Origin: SAR324 cluster bacterium
GTDB lineage: Bacteria; SAR324; NAC60-12
NCBI GenBank assembly: GCA_015231825.1
Contig: JADGAV010000021.1
Coordinates: 1-64,000 of the forward strand
DNA length: 64,000 nucleotides
Reading direction: 5' to 3'
Below, in pieces: positions 54,335 to 63,343 of the stretch (position 1 is the first letter of the stretch; each line of letters starts with the position of its first letter). The notes beneath the pieces were generated by a model. That model was given only the letters and a program-made list of their open reading frames with translations, was not told the DNA's origin and did no database searches. A program made the translations under genes and the position numbers.

Positions 54335-54817
54335 ATGGCGCCTTTGCAAGTGGGACACTACAAAGAAAACAACCTGTATATTGTCACCGTTGGAGACAAT
54401 CTGACCGTCGATACCGTGGCGACCTTCAATCAATATGTCAAACCGTTGATGGAAGATGTTTTGAAAACGACTCAGATGAGGGGCCTCATCTTAAACATGA
54501 AAAAAGTTTTTATGGTAGACTCTTCCGGTGTAGGAACAATTTGCGGAAAATTAATAAAACTTAAAAAGGCAGAAAAAAAAATGGTGCTCTGCAATGTGAA
54601 TAAAACCGTCACCGATACGTTTGCCGACAGTGGTTTGGGAAGTGCATTGACTTATTACAGCAGTGTTCAGGAGGCCATCGCTATTATTGGCCGCGTCGAA
54701 ACACCGGTTAGAGAAGAATCTGTTCCAATCGTAAAAAAACCGGTTTTTACTAAAGCCCCTCCCAAAGAAAGAGGACTTGAAAATTTTATGGACAAAAAAG
54801 CGAGAAATCGGAAGTAG
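54335..54817 (+). CDS. STAS-domain anti-anti-sigma-like protein
   Basis: 160 residues from the ATG at 54335, chosen because GGAG lies 7 bases before it; a TTG 72 bases upstream has no ribosome site. The STAS domain spans about residues 5-115, with FMVDSSGVGTICGKL carrying the serine phosphorylated by RsbW-type kinases in this family. A basic, Pro-rich tail of about 35 residues follows. Immediately downstream lies a receiver-PP2C phosphatase, the expected partner that would dephosphorylate it. The kinase may be the HATPase protein at 41011-41898. Confidence 0.85.
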   Translation: MAPLQVGHYKENNLYIVTVGDNLTVDTVATFNQYVKPLMEDVLKTTQMRGLILNMKKVFMVDSSGVGTICGKLIKLKKAEKKMVLCNVNKTVTDTFADSGLGSALTYYSSVQEAIAIIGRVETPVREESVPIVKKPVFTKAPPKERGLENFMDKKARNRK

Positions 54818-54969
54818 TCCGGTTTTAGACCACTTTCAAAGACAAAACCCCCTTCTTGATGTCCCGTTTCAATATCAGGGGAACTGAGAAAACTCCGATG
54901 CTCTGACAAAGCACGAAAGTGACAAAGGAGTTCAATGCAAATGACTTTTTCGCGCTTCAGTCGAACCTG

Positions 54970-54991
54970 TGGAAGCGGGAGCCTTCGATTA
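54970..54991. repeat. 22-bp exact repeat, non-coding copy
   Basis: These 22 bases are identical to 55340-55361. Extending to 54961-54991 against 55331-55361 gives 28 of 31 identical bases. In the corresponding frame it reads VEPVEAGAFD then a stop, very like IEAMEAGAFDY in the receiver of the next gene. It lies 54-75 bases before that gene's start. Confidence 0.85.
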
Positions 54992-55044
54992 GTGGAAATT
55001 AAGACTTATTGGGAATCGACATTTTTGATTTCCGGAGTAAAGCC

Positions 55045-56319
55045 ATGAATGAGAATGTGATCAATGTACTGCTCATTAGCGATGATGAAGTCCAGTACAT
55101 GATCGTCGACAAAATGTTCCGCAAAGCTCCTCTTACTCAATATCATTTAGAAAGGGTTGGCACTTTTCAAGAAGCAATAAACCACATCAAAAACAATCGT
55201 CATGATGTTTATTTGGTAGACGATCATCTGGAAAACGAAAAGGGAATCTCAATCATCCGTGATGCCGGAAAAAACGGGTGCAGTGCTCCTATGATTCTCG
55301 TCACTTCAAATACCAGTCTCGGCAGTGACATCGAAGCGATGGAAGCGGGAGCCTTCGATTATTTGATTAAATCGGAAATCAGCGCATCCTTGCTGGAACG
55401 ATCTTTACGATACGCGATTCAGCACAAGCGAGTGGAAAGTCTGCTCGCAAAACAGAATGAAACCATTTCCCAGCACGTCCGGCAGGCAGAAAAAACCAAT
55501 CATTATTTAATCGAACTGACTCAGCGTATCACACAGGAATTGGAACAGGCGCGCAAAACTCAAATGGCGATTCTTCCTCAATCCATTCCTTCTCTCCCTG
55601 GGTGCCAGATTGCAGCAAAATACAAACCGATGGAGCAAATCGGCGGAGATTTTTATGATATTTTCGAGTTCAAAAGAAACAAAACAGGGATTCTACTAGC
55701 AGACGTCACCGGACACGGAATTCCAGCAGCACTGATTTCTTTCATGGTCTCCAGTTTGTTCAAATCCATTGCACCGAAAAAGCAAGATATCAAAAATACT
55801 ATCGCTCAAATCAACAATTCCCTCCGCAAAGGACTTCCTCAGGATACCTTTGCCACTGTTTTCTATTGCATCTACAATTCTAAATCAAAAGTGTTGAATT
55901 ACATATCCATGGGGCATCCCCCGGGCTATTTGATTCGTCCCCGGACACAACAGATCCTTCCTCTGCAATCACCGGGAGTGCTGTTGGGAGCATTTCCAAT
56001 CCTCATAGAAAATTTAAAACCGAAATCTGTTCAATTGATGCCGGGAGACAAAGTGCTTCTCTACACCGATGGATTGACAGAAATGTTCAGTAAATCAGAA
56101 AAGATTTTCGGAAAAGTCCAGTTGGAAAGTTTTTTACTCAAACAAAAGGATCTCGCTATTGAAGAGCTCATTGAAAGTGCCTATCTGCATGTCTTGAAAT
56201 ATGCCGAGACAGCCGATTTCAGTGATGATGTGACTTTGGTCGGGCTTGAACTGAGTGAAGAAAAGGGAGAAATTCCCAAAAATCAGAAACAAAAATTATT
56301 CGAATGCGCCCATGAATAA
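55045..56319 (+). CDS. Receiver-PP2C (RsbU/SpoIIE-type) phosphatase response regulator
   Basis: 424 residues from the ATG at 55045, where GGAG precedes at suitable distance; an ATG 36 bases earlier has none. The receiver domain (1-125) has Asp13-Asp14, phosphoacceptor Asp59 and the Lys of YLIKS, all intact. A coiled-coil linker follows (about 130-185). The PP2C domain has EQIGGDFYDI, ADVTGHGIPAAL, LYTDGLTEM and SDDVTLVGLEL, the metal-binding acids of SpoIIE-type phosphatases. It should dephosphorylate a STAS protein when its receiver is phosphorylated. The STAS gene lies 227 bases upstream. Its 3' end overlaps the convergent GT-C/TPR gene by 37 bases. Confidence 0.92.
   Translation: MNENVINVLLISDDEVQYMIVDKMFRKAPLTQYHLERVGTFQEAINHIKNNRHDVYLVDDHLENEKGISIIRDAGKNGCSAPMILVTSNTSLGSDIEAMEAGAFDYLIKSEISASLLERSLRYAIQHKRVESLLAKQNETISQHVRQAEKTNHYLIELTQRITQELEQARKTQMAILPQSIPSLPGCQIAAKYKPMEQIGGDFYDIFEFKRNKTGILLADVTGHGIPAALISFMVSSLFKSIAPKKQDIKNTIAQINNSLRKGLPQDTFATVFYCIYNSKSKVLNYISMGHPPGYLIRPRTQQILPLQSPGVLLGAFPILIENLKPKSVQLMPGDKVLLYTDGLTEMFSKSEKIFGKVQLESFLLKQKDLAIEELIESAYLHVLKYAETADFSDDVTLVGLELSEEKGEIPKNQKQKLFECAHE
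55340..55361. repeat. 22-bp exact repeat, coding copy
   Basis: Identical to 54970-54991, 370 bases away. It lies within the receiver domain of the phosphatase gene and encodes MEAGAFDY, just before the conserved lysine. Confidence 0.85.
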
Positions 56320-58307
56320 TACTGACATTGTCCCAATTGACAGGCCATTTTCCAGTCCGAACACGCCAATTCTTTCTGCTTTAATTCTCTATAAATCAAT
56401 CCTCGATTACTGAGTGCTCCCGCATGTCTCGGATTGATTTCCAGCGTTTTGTTGTAATCGGCAAGCGCTTTGCTGTTTTGTTTCAAATAGCGATAGACCG
56501 TGCCCCGATTGAAAAATATTTCCAGAAAATTCGGATTGAGTTTTAACGCGGCGTTATAGTTCTCAATGGCCTGTTCATATTGCTGCAGGTAAAGGTGGGC
56601 GGTTCCCCGGTTTATCCAGGCTTTGATCTCGCTTGGATCAAGTCTGAGCACAGTCTTATAATCTTCTAAAGCCTGCCTGTATTGGCGTTGCCACAAATAC
56701 ATATTTCCCCGGTTGAAATATCCGCCGACGTTTTTCGGATCCAACTTTATTGCCTGATTAAAATCCAGAAGCGCCTGCTCATTTTGCGCGAGGCGTATGT
56801 GGGTGTTGCCCCGATTGAGATAGGCATTGACGTATTCCGGATCCATCTGCAAAGCCTTGTTATAATCTTTCAATGCCAGATCATATTGACCCAATCCCAG
56901 GTATGTCAAACCTCTATAGTTATAGATCTCGATAAACGGATTCTCATTAGTGAGTTCAAAAGTTTTATTCAAATATTGAAGTGCAAGCTCATATTGCTTT
57001 TCCTCCAAATACAGTCTTCCAATTTGAGCGTGGGCAATCCATGAATCGGGATTTCGGGCAACCGTCGTTTTCCACAGAATCTGCGGATTTCTGTATAGAT
57101 TTGCCTGGTTTTGAGTCAAAATTATCAGCAAAATAAAAATTCCGATCCAAAACAGTCCGCTAGACAATTTTAAGAGTAGCACTTTTCTGACGTGCAAGTT
57201 CGCGGTGACCGAAGAAAACGCTCCTGCCAACAGAACAAAAATGGGAATACTGGGGAGATACACCCAATGATCTGTAACAAATGAAAAGCGTGTCCATGCG
57301 TTATTAAAAAAGCCCAACACGGGAAACAATAATACCCCGAATGCCATCACACCCAAAAAAAGAGGGCGTCCCCAATTTCGATATTTCCACAGAAGTACCC
57401 CCACCCCAAGCAACACACTCAGAACTGGCAGATACAAAAACAGCTGACTGTCATCGATTTCCCACTTTGGATAAGTGAAAATCAAGGGGTGGGGGAAAAT
57501 AATTTTCGAAAGATAAAAAAACGGGATGTGTGCGGCTGTGAGGACACGTTCCAAAAAACTACGGGCATACTCCTCTCCGGACGCGCCAAATGAATTCAGT
57601 TCAAACCAAATTCTGGCATAGGCTGCTCCGGCGCCAAGCAAGAAGAAAGGCAGGAATTTCCAAAGATCTGTTTTCTTCCATGAAATTCTTAGCCAAATCT
57701 GACAAATAATAAAAACCAAAGGGAGCATGATCGTTGCAGTTTTGCTCAATAGCGCACAAAGATAGAGCACTAAGGTGAGAAAATACCACCCCTTTCCTTT
57801 TTCTTTCTCAAAATGTAAAAAACTCCAGATCGTCAATAGAAAAAACACACCTGAGACTACATTCTTTCGTTCTGCAATCCAGACAACTGACTGGACATGG
57901 ACTGGATGAAGAGCAAAAAGCATCGCCGCAAACCAGGCACCCTGAATCGATAACTGCCGTAATACCTTCCAAAAAAGCAAAGCAGAAAGCAAATGAAAGG
58001 CAACATTAAGCCAGTGAGTAACGAATAAATTAAGACCGAAACACTGTCTTTCCAGCCAAAACGTGAACCTTGTCATCGGAATATACGGCCAAACATGGTT
58101 GTTCTCAAAAGGCCGGAACCAAATTTGCTGCCATCCGTCCGTTTTTTTCATGACAGGATCATTAATATAAAAATCTCCATCGTCCATAATCGATCCAGCA
58201 TCATTAACCGGAAAATAGGCGATTACAATCAGCAGCATCAGAATCAGGACACCTGCTAGTGCCAAGCCGTTTTTTTGGATTTTTCCGAGATCAGTCAATT
58301 TTCCCAT
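56283..58307 (-). CDS. GT-C glycosyltransferase-like membrane protein with C-terminal TPRs (paralogue 3)
   Basis: 674 residues, the longest of the three close paralogues. Asp42-Asp43 in SIMDDGDFY is the predicted catalytic pair. HPVHVQSVVWIAERKN and AHIPFFYLSKIIFPHPLIF are the shared signatures. It has about seven TPR units (residues ~413-650), two more than the copy at 3581, and the same terminal cysteine cap with C-x6-C-x4-C-x11-C. Its last 37 bases overlap the end of the phosphatase gene on the other strand. Function as for the other copies: probable lipid-linked sugar transfer to an unknown acceptor. Confidence 0.8.
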   Translation of the reverse strand: MGKLTDLGKIQKNGLALAGVLILMLLIVIAYFPVNDAGSIMDDGDFYINDPVMKKTDGWQQIWFRPFENNHVWPYIPMTRFTFWLERQCFGLNLFVTHWLNVAFHLLSALLFWKVLRQLSIQGAWFAAMLFALHPVHVQSVVWIAERKNVVSGVFFLLTIWSFLHFEKEKGKGWYFLTLVLYLCALLSKTATIMLPLVFIICQIWLRISWKKTDLWKFLPFFLLGAGAAYARIWFELNSFGASGEEYARSFLERVLTAAHIPFFYLSKIIFPHPLIFTYPKWEIDDSQLFLYLPVLSVLLGVGVLLWKYRNWGRPLFLGVMAFGVLLFPVLGFFNNAWTRFSFVTDHWVYLPSIPIFVLLAGAFSSVTANLHVRKVLLLKLSSGLFWIGIFILLIILTQNQANLYRNPQILWKTTVARNPDSWIAHAQIGRLYLEEKQYELALQYLNKTFELTNENPFIEIYNYRGLTYLGLGQYDLALKDYNKALQMDPEYVNAYLNRGNTHIRLAQNEQALLDFNQAIKLDPKNVGGYFNRGNMYLWQRQYRQALEDYKTVLRLDPSEIKAWINRGTAHLYLQQYEQAIENYNAALKLNPNFLEIFFNRGTVYRYLKQNSKALADYNKTLEINPRHAGALSNRGLIYRELKQKELACSDWKMACQLGQCQYYSWAHSNNFCF

Positions 58308-58444
58308 TAGATACTCTAAAAATAAAAAATTTCGTCGCTTATCAGATGTTTTATTTATGGCAATAGAAATGCATATTAGTGGAAGAATTTCAGACTTGAA
58401 AGGAAATTTTCCAGTTCCCCGGAATCAACCAGCACAAGGGTATC

Positions 58445-60202
58445 ATGAAAATTAGAATCTTGATTTTTCTGATTTTACCAGTTGTCACCATTGTTTCGAC
58501 CGGCGGCATCTATTTACTCGAAGGAAGCGGTGATAGCGCCTTCAGCAGCTTATTCAACAGTCTTTGGTGGACCGTGGTGACTGTCACAACCGTCGGATAT
58601 GGAGATATGTCTCCAGTCACTGTCAACGGAAAAATTTTTGGCATGATGATTCTGGCGGGAGGAGTGATCATCAATTCTATTATTATTTCTCTTGTTTCCG
58701 ACTGGTTCTTCACGTTCCGTTCTGCAAGATATCATGGACTCAAGGCGATCGACATCAAGGAACATATCCTGATTTGCTCCGATGACACTCATTTCATCAA
58801 TTCGATTATTCACGAAAATCTACGCTTTTATCACTCCAACAAAATCGTCATTGTAAGCAGCTTCAAGGAACACCCACTCCTGACGACCCCATACGAAAAA
58901 ACCCAATGGGTTTCCGGTTTACCTTACAACACCGATATTCTCAAAAAAGCCTCAGTCCAACACGTCCACATCGCGTACGTTTCATTTAAGGATGACAGTG
59001 AAACGGTCTTGACGGTCATGCAAATCGAAAATTTAACGGGAGGAGATGCTTTGACCATGGCTTTGGACAATGATAGCGAATACCACAAACATCTCCAAAA
59101 TGTAGGATGCGACTACGCGCTGAATCCATACGACATTTATGTTCCTCTGATGGTTCAGGCTTATCAGGGTCCCGGAGCCCCTACATTGATTCGAGAAATT
59201 ATTCTCAGGGGAGAAAACACTCCCACCATCGAGTCAGTGAAAATTCCTTCCAGTTTCGACAACAGGCCCTGGATGGAATATATCCTCGCCTGTAAAAAAG
59301 ATTTCAACCAGATTCCTTTGGCACTTGTCGACAAGGAAGGCATCGAGTACACCAACCCATCAAGTCAGAAGCCGATTCCCCCGCAAAGCAGAGCATTGAA
59401 TCTTGTTTCTCCAAAAGGAGGATACCGGGCAGATAAAAAGGATGGCACCGGCATTCCAGGATTGGCAGAAAGGCTGCCCACCGGACACATCCTGGTCTGT
59501 GCAGATCAGGAGGTATTCATTCGAAGAATTTTGGTCGAATTGGAATTAGCGGGAATCGATGATGAAATCTACGTGCTTTCAAAATTGAGACGCTTGCCCG
59601 ATCTTTCAGGAGACAGCAGAGTCCAATGGATCCATACTAAAATCTCATCTGATGCCGGATACTACCAGGCACGAGTTAAAGAGGCCAAAATCGCCTTTGT
59701 GGACCATGAACAAGACAATCATACCCTCATGGAAGTCCTTCGCCTGGAAAATTTAACGGATGGCAAAATTTTCACCATCGCCAGTTTTCAAGGGTCAGAG
59801 ACCGGAAAACGACTCGAAGAAGCAGGATGTGATTTTATTCTCAATGCAGATGAGCTGACCGCTCCCATTCTTTCCCAGGCAGCTATTCATCAAGGAGTTG
59901 GCAGGTTGATCGAAGAGATTATTTCTCAAGACCCGCAATCTGAAAGCATGATTGTCCGCCAATTGCATCATGACTGGAAGGAAAGAAGCTGGCTGGAGAC
60001 GGTCACTTTTCTGAAAAGCAAGCAGGATTATCTGGCCATCAGTTTGATAAAAAAAGGGAAGACGAGCCTCATTATCAATCCATCCTCTGAAACAAGAGTT
60101 CATTCCGGAGATTCATTACTATTCATTGCCAAAACACAAAAATTTGCCCGCCATCAAAACAAGAGCCAGAAGAAGCCCGTTAAAAAATTGAGCATTCTTT
60201 GA
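58445..60202 (+). CDS. Potassium channel with tandem RCK (TrkA-like) domains
   Basis: 585 residues. Two transmembrane helices flank a pore loop with the selectivity filter TVGYGD (residues ~50-55). Two RCK modules follow, at about 105-300 and 335-560. Each has an N-part and a C-part, and the two are visibly homologous (IENLTGGDALT against LENLTDGKIFT; GCDYALNPYD against GCDFILNADE). Neither module has a classical GxGxxG dinucleotide motif (HILICSDDTHF and HILVCADQEVF), so ligands may differ from NAD. It resembles GsuK-like channels. AAGGG precedes the ATG. It converges on ydiJ with 21 bases between the stops. Confidence 0.88.
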   Translation: MKIRILIFLILPVVTIVSTGGIYLLEGSGDSAFSSLFNSLWWTVVTVTTVGYGDMSPVTVNGKIFGMMILAGGVIINSIIISLVSDWFFTFRSARYHGLKAIDIKEHILICSDDTHFINSIIHENLRFYHSNKIVIVSSFKEHPLLTTPYEKTQWVSGLPYNTDILKKASVQHVHIAYVSFKDDSETVLTVMQIENLTGGDALTMALDNDSEYHKHLQNVGCDYALNPYDIYVPLMVQAYQGPGAPTLIREIILRGENTPTIESVKIPSSFDNRPWMEYILACKKDFNQIPLALVDKEGIEYTNPSSQKPIPPQSRALNLVSPKGGYRADKKDGTGIPGLAERLPTGHILVCADQEVFIRRILVELELAGIDDEIYVLSKLRRLPDLSGDSRVQWIHTKISSDAGYYQARVKEAKIAFVDHEQDNHTLMEVLRLENLTDGKIFTIASFQGSETGKRLEEAGCDFILNADELTAPILSQAAIHQGVGRLIEEIISQDPQSESMIVRQLHHDWKERSWLETVTFLKSKQDYLAISLIKKGKTSLIINPSSETRVHSGDSLLFIAKTQKFARHQNKSQKKPVKKLSIL

Positions 60203-60223
60203 GTCGAGGTCCCGCTTGGAATC

Positions 60224-63200
60224 TCAGCGGTGAGACAATTCTTCCAGCAATGCCTGAGCCGGATGGAGGGGTTTAAAATGATCAAATCGATCTACCTGGG
60301 AACGACATGAATAGCCGGTAGCCAGAAGAGACTGCCTCTGTTTCGCTTCGGACGAGATTATTTTCCCCCAGCTCATTTGATAAATTCCCCTGGATTCTGC
60401 ATAGTGTTCTGATTCATGACCGAAAGTTCCGCACATTCCGCAACAACCCACAGTCAATAATTCCAGTTCCAAACCAAACAATTCGTAAATCTGCTGCCAC
60501 TGTTTTTGAGAATTCAAAGCATTCGTTCTTTCGGTACAGTGGCCCAGCAGCTTGTATTTTCTTGGAGACTGCTTTTGGGTGGAGAGTAAATTTTCAAAAC
60601 GAGCCAAGTGAGCACTCAACCATTCCTGGATCAGAAGCACCTCAAAATCCATATTTTTGTCCCCCAAAACTTTGACATATTCGTCACGGTAAGTGAGCAC
60701 AATACTCGGTTCAATCCCAATTATCGGGATTTGTAAACTCCCCAATTTTTCCAAATCTGCAGCATTTTTTTTAACCAGAGCTTCAAACGAATTCAAAAAC
60801 CCTTTCACATGAAGCGGTTTGCCGTTTGCCTGAAAAGGGACAAGATAGACTACAAAACCGAGCATCCTCAACAAATCATAAATATCGATCACCAGTTTTG
60901 CTTCAAAAAAAGTTGTGAACACATCCTGCAGCAATATGACAGAACGTTCCTTTTCTTCAGGCATCAAACTGGCCAGCTTTGAAAATTCAACCGAAGGGGC
61001 GTAACGTTGATTTAGAGCGTCTTTTACCGAGTTCATACTGATTTCAGGAACATCGCAAAGACCAATCACTTTTTGAAGAAGTATACGGGCGGGATACCAT
61101 TGCAGAAGTTTGTTGTTCAGATTTGCCACGTGTGCCTGATAGGGAGTCATCGATTCAACTCCTGCAACGAGATAATCACGAAGCGGTCTCAAGTAACGTG
61201 AATAGTACAGACTAAAAAATTTGGATCTGAATTCGGGAACATCCACATGAATCGGACATTGAGTCGCACAAGCTTTGCACGCCAAACATCCCTTCATTGC
61301 CTCATGGACTTCGTGCGAAAAATCATAGTTCCCTTTTCTACGAGCTATTGAATTTTGGATCTTTTTGAAATTCCGGAGCCATTTCCCAATTTTGTATCTT
61401 GGACTGTCTTTTTCCAAATTCAAACTCACAGAAGGCGCGGAACCACCCTGCTGTGCCATGCTCAGCTGCCGGAGCCATTCCCTCATCATTCCTGCTCGTC
61501 CTTTGGGAGAATGAATACGGTCTCGCGTCACCTTGGAAGAGGGGCACATCACATCATCGGGATCATAGTTGAAACAGGCGCCGTTACCATTGCAGTAGTG
61601 GCTTTCTTCAAATTCAGAGCGAAAGGACGGATATATTTGCCGATCATAATGTCCGCGCAAGGGTGCTTCAATCTGAACGACTTGATTGTCCAACGAGTAG
61701 GGAGTGACAATTTTTCCAGGGTTTAGCTTGTTTGACGGGTCAAATACTTCCTTTACTTTTCTTAAGTCCTGGTACAGTTCTTTTCCAAAAAAGAGCGGTG
61801 TGTATTCGCTGCGGTATCCCCTGCCATGCTCGGCCCACATCACCCCCCCGAACTTGCGCACGAGATGAACGATTTTGTCTGATAATTCCCGGATCAATGC
61901 TTCATCTTTCGGTTCTTTCATATCCAGGGCCGGACGGACGTGAAGACAGCCGACATCCACATGACCAAACATTCCATACTCCAATTGATGTTCCTCCAGG
62001 ATGGCTGTAAATTCAGCAATATATGCCGCCAGGTTTTCGGGTGGCACCGCGGTGTCTTCCAGAAAAGGAATCGGTTTTCGTTCTCCTTTTGTATTTCCCA
62101 GCAGTCCCACTCCCTTTTTTCTGAGAGTCCAAAGATGATTGATTTCTGAAGCCTTCGTGGTGTGATAATATCCTTTTGCCTGATGGATCCGCTTTTTGTT
62201 TTTTTCAATTCCCGAGCATAAATTCTGAATATTTTTTTCCAATTTACCAAGATCGTCACCAACAAATTCTACCAAATTGATTGCACGAGTGGCGTCCTCT
62301 TCATCGGCAATAAATCTTTTCACATGCTCATAAATTGTGTCTTCCTTCGCCAAGGCAAGAATTTTCTCATCAATCGTTTCAATGGAGACCGGGTCATTTT
62401 GCAGCAGGTTTTGTGCATCACTCAGCGCGTCGTTGAATGATTGATACTTTACGACCATCAATTGTTTGTATTTCGGCAAAGGGGTCAGTTTTAGTTTTGC
62501 TTCGCAAATCAGAGCCAGTGTCCCTTCTGAGCCAGAGAGCAAATAGTTCAAATTGAAGCGATCCCGGCTTTCCGGATAGACCTTGGCCAAATTGTACCCG
62601 GTCAGGAAACGACTCATTTTAGGGAACTGTTTTTCGATCAGCTCACTTTTCTCAGTTACAATCTGATCGACTTCCTGATAGATCCGACCGACGATGTCGT
62701 CACGTTTCTTGATTTCAGCCAACTGGCTCAAATCGACTTCCTTCGATTGCCAAAAAGTCCCATCTTGAAAAATACAGGATAACTCCAAAACATGGTTGCT
62801 GGTTCTGCCATAAATCCTGGACCCCTGCCCACACGCGTCGGTATTGATCATTCCCCCCAATGTCGCCCGGTTGCTTGGGGAAAGATTGGGTGCAAAAAAT
62901 ACACTGAATGGCCGTAGGGCTTCGTTCAGCTGATCCAATACCACCCCCGGTTCTACCCTGACCCAGCCTTCCTCTATATTTTTTTCCAGAATCCGATTCA
63001 TGTATTTGGAACAATCAATGATGATTCCGGAACTCAGAGACTGCCCATTGGTTCCTGTCCCGCCCCCTCTGGGTGAAAATTTGATCTGCTCAAAGCGTTC
63101 TTGATCAGAAACTTTAAAGAGGCATAAAATATCTTCTTTGGATCGGGGAAAGACGACGGCTTGAGGAATTATTTGATAAATACTGTTGTCTGTCGATGTG

Positions 63201-63319
63201 ATCAAGCGGGAGCCGTAATCTGTACGAATTTCTCCAGAAAAATCTGATTGGATCAATTCCTGAAGGAAAGAAGCATAATCACGATCTAACGTTTCTTGAA
63301 GATTTAACCGCGGAATCAT
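60224..63319 (-). CDS. ydiJ: YdiJ-like FAD-linked dehydrogenase with iron-sulfur domains
   Basis: 1,031 residues, the size of E. coli YdiJ (a D-2-hydroxyglutarate dehydrogenase), and the start is strikingly similar. An FAD-binding domain has PRGGGTGTNGQ near residue 85 and SNRATLGGMINTDACGQGS near 150. The FAD-oxidase C-terminal domain has GHVDVGCLHVRP and WAEHGRGYRSE. A ferredoxin-like motif CLACKACATQCP lies near 686, followed by a CCG-type region ending VGCCGMCGTFGHE. The reaction expected is oxidation of a 2-hydroxyacid with electrons passed to the respiratory chain. No close partner gene adjoins it. Confidence 0.93.
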   Translation of the reverse strand: MIPRLNLQETLDRDYASFLQELIQSDFSGEIRTDYGSRLITSTDNSIYQIIPQAVVFPRSKEDILCLFKVSDQERFEQIKFSPRGGGTGTNGQSLSSGIIIDCSKYMNRILEKNIEEGWVRVEPGVVLDQLNEALRPFSVFFAPNLSPSNRATLGGMINTDACGQGSRIYGRTSNHVLELSCIFQDGTFWQSKEVDLSQLAEIKKRDDIVGRIYQEVDQIVTEKSELIEKQFPKMSRFLTGYNLAKVYPESRDRFNLNYLLSGSEGTLALICEAKLKLTPLPKYKQLMVVKYQSFNDALSDAQNLLQNDPVSIETIDEKILALAKEDTIYEHVKRFIADEEDATRAINLVEFVGDDLGKLEKNIQNLCSGIEKNKKRIHQAKGYYHTTKASEINHLWTLRKKGVGLLGNTKGERKPIPFLEDTAVPPENLAAYIAEFTAILEEHQLEYGMFGHVDVGCLHVRPALDMKEPKDEALIRELSDKIVHLVRKFGGVMWAEHGRGYRSEYTPLFFGKELYQDLRKVKEVFDPSNKLNPGKIVTPYSLDNQVVQIEAPLRGHYDRQIYPSFRSEFEESHYCNGNGACFNYDPDDVMCPSSKVTRDRIHSPKGRAGMMREWLRQLSMAQQGGSAPSVSLNLEKDSPRYKIGKWLRNFKKIQNSIARRKGNYDFSHEVHEAMKGCLACKACATQCPIHVDVPEFRSKFFSLYYSRYLRPLRDYLVAGVESMTPYQAHVANLNNKLLQWYPARILLQKVIGLCDVPEISMNSVKDALNQRYAPSVEFSKLASLMPEEKERSVILLQDVFTTFFEAKLVIDIYDLLRMLGFVVYLVPFQANGKPLHVKGFLNSFEALVKKNAADLEKLGSLQIPIIGIEPSIVLTYRDEYVKVLGDKNMDFEVLLIQEWLSAHLARFENLLSTQKQSPRKYKLLGHCTERTNALNSQKQWQQIYELFGLELELLTVGCCGMCGTFGHESEHYAESRGIYQMSWGKIISSEAKQRQSLLATGYSCRSQVDRFDHFKPLHPAQALLEELSHR

Positions 63320-63343
63320 AACTACATAATTACTTTGAAAATA

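Noticed and set aside
54818-55044. Decayed receiver gene between the STAS and phosphatase genes
   Set aside because: Only about 31 bases match a receiver, and an in-frame TGA lies shortly before them. It was kept as a repeat and not called a pseudogene.
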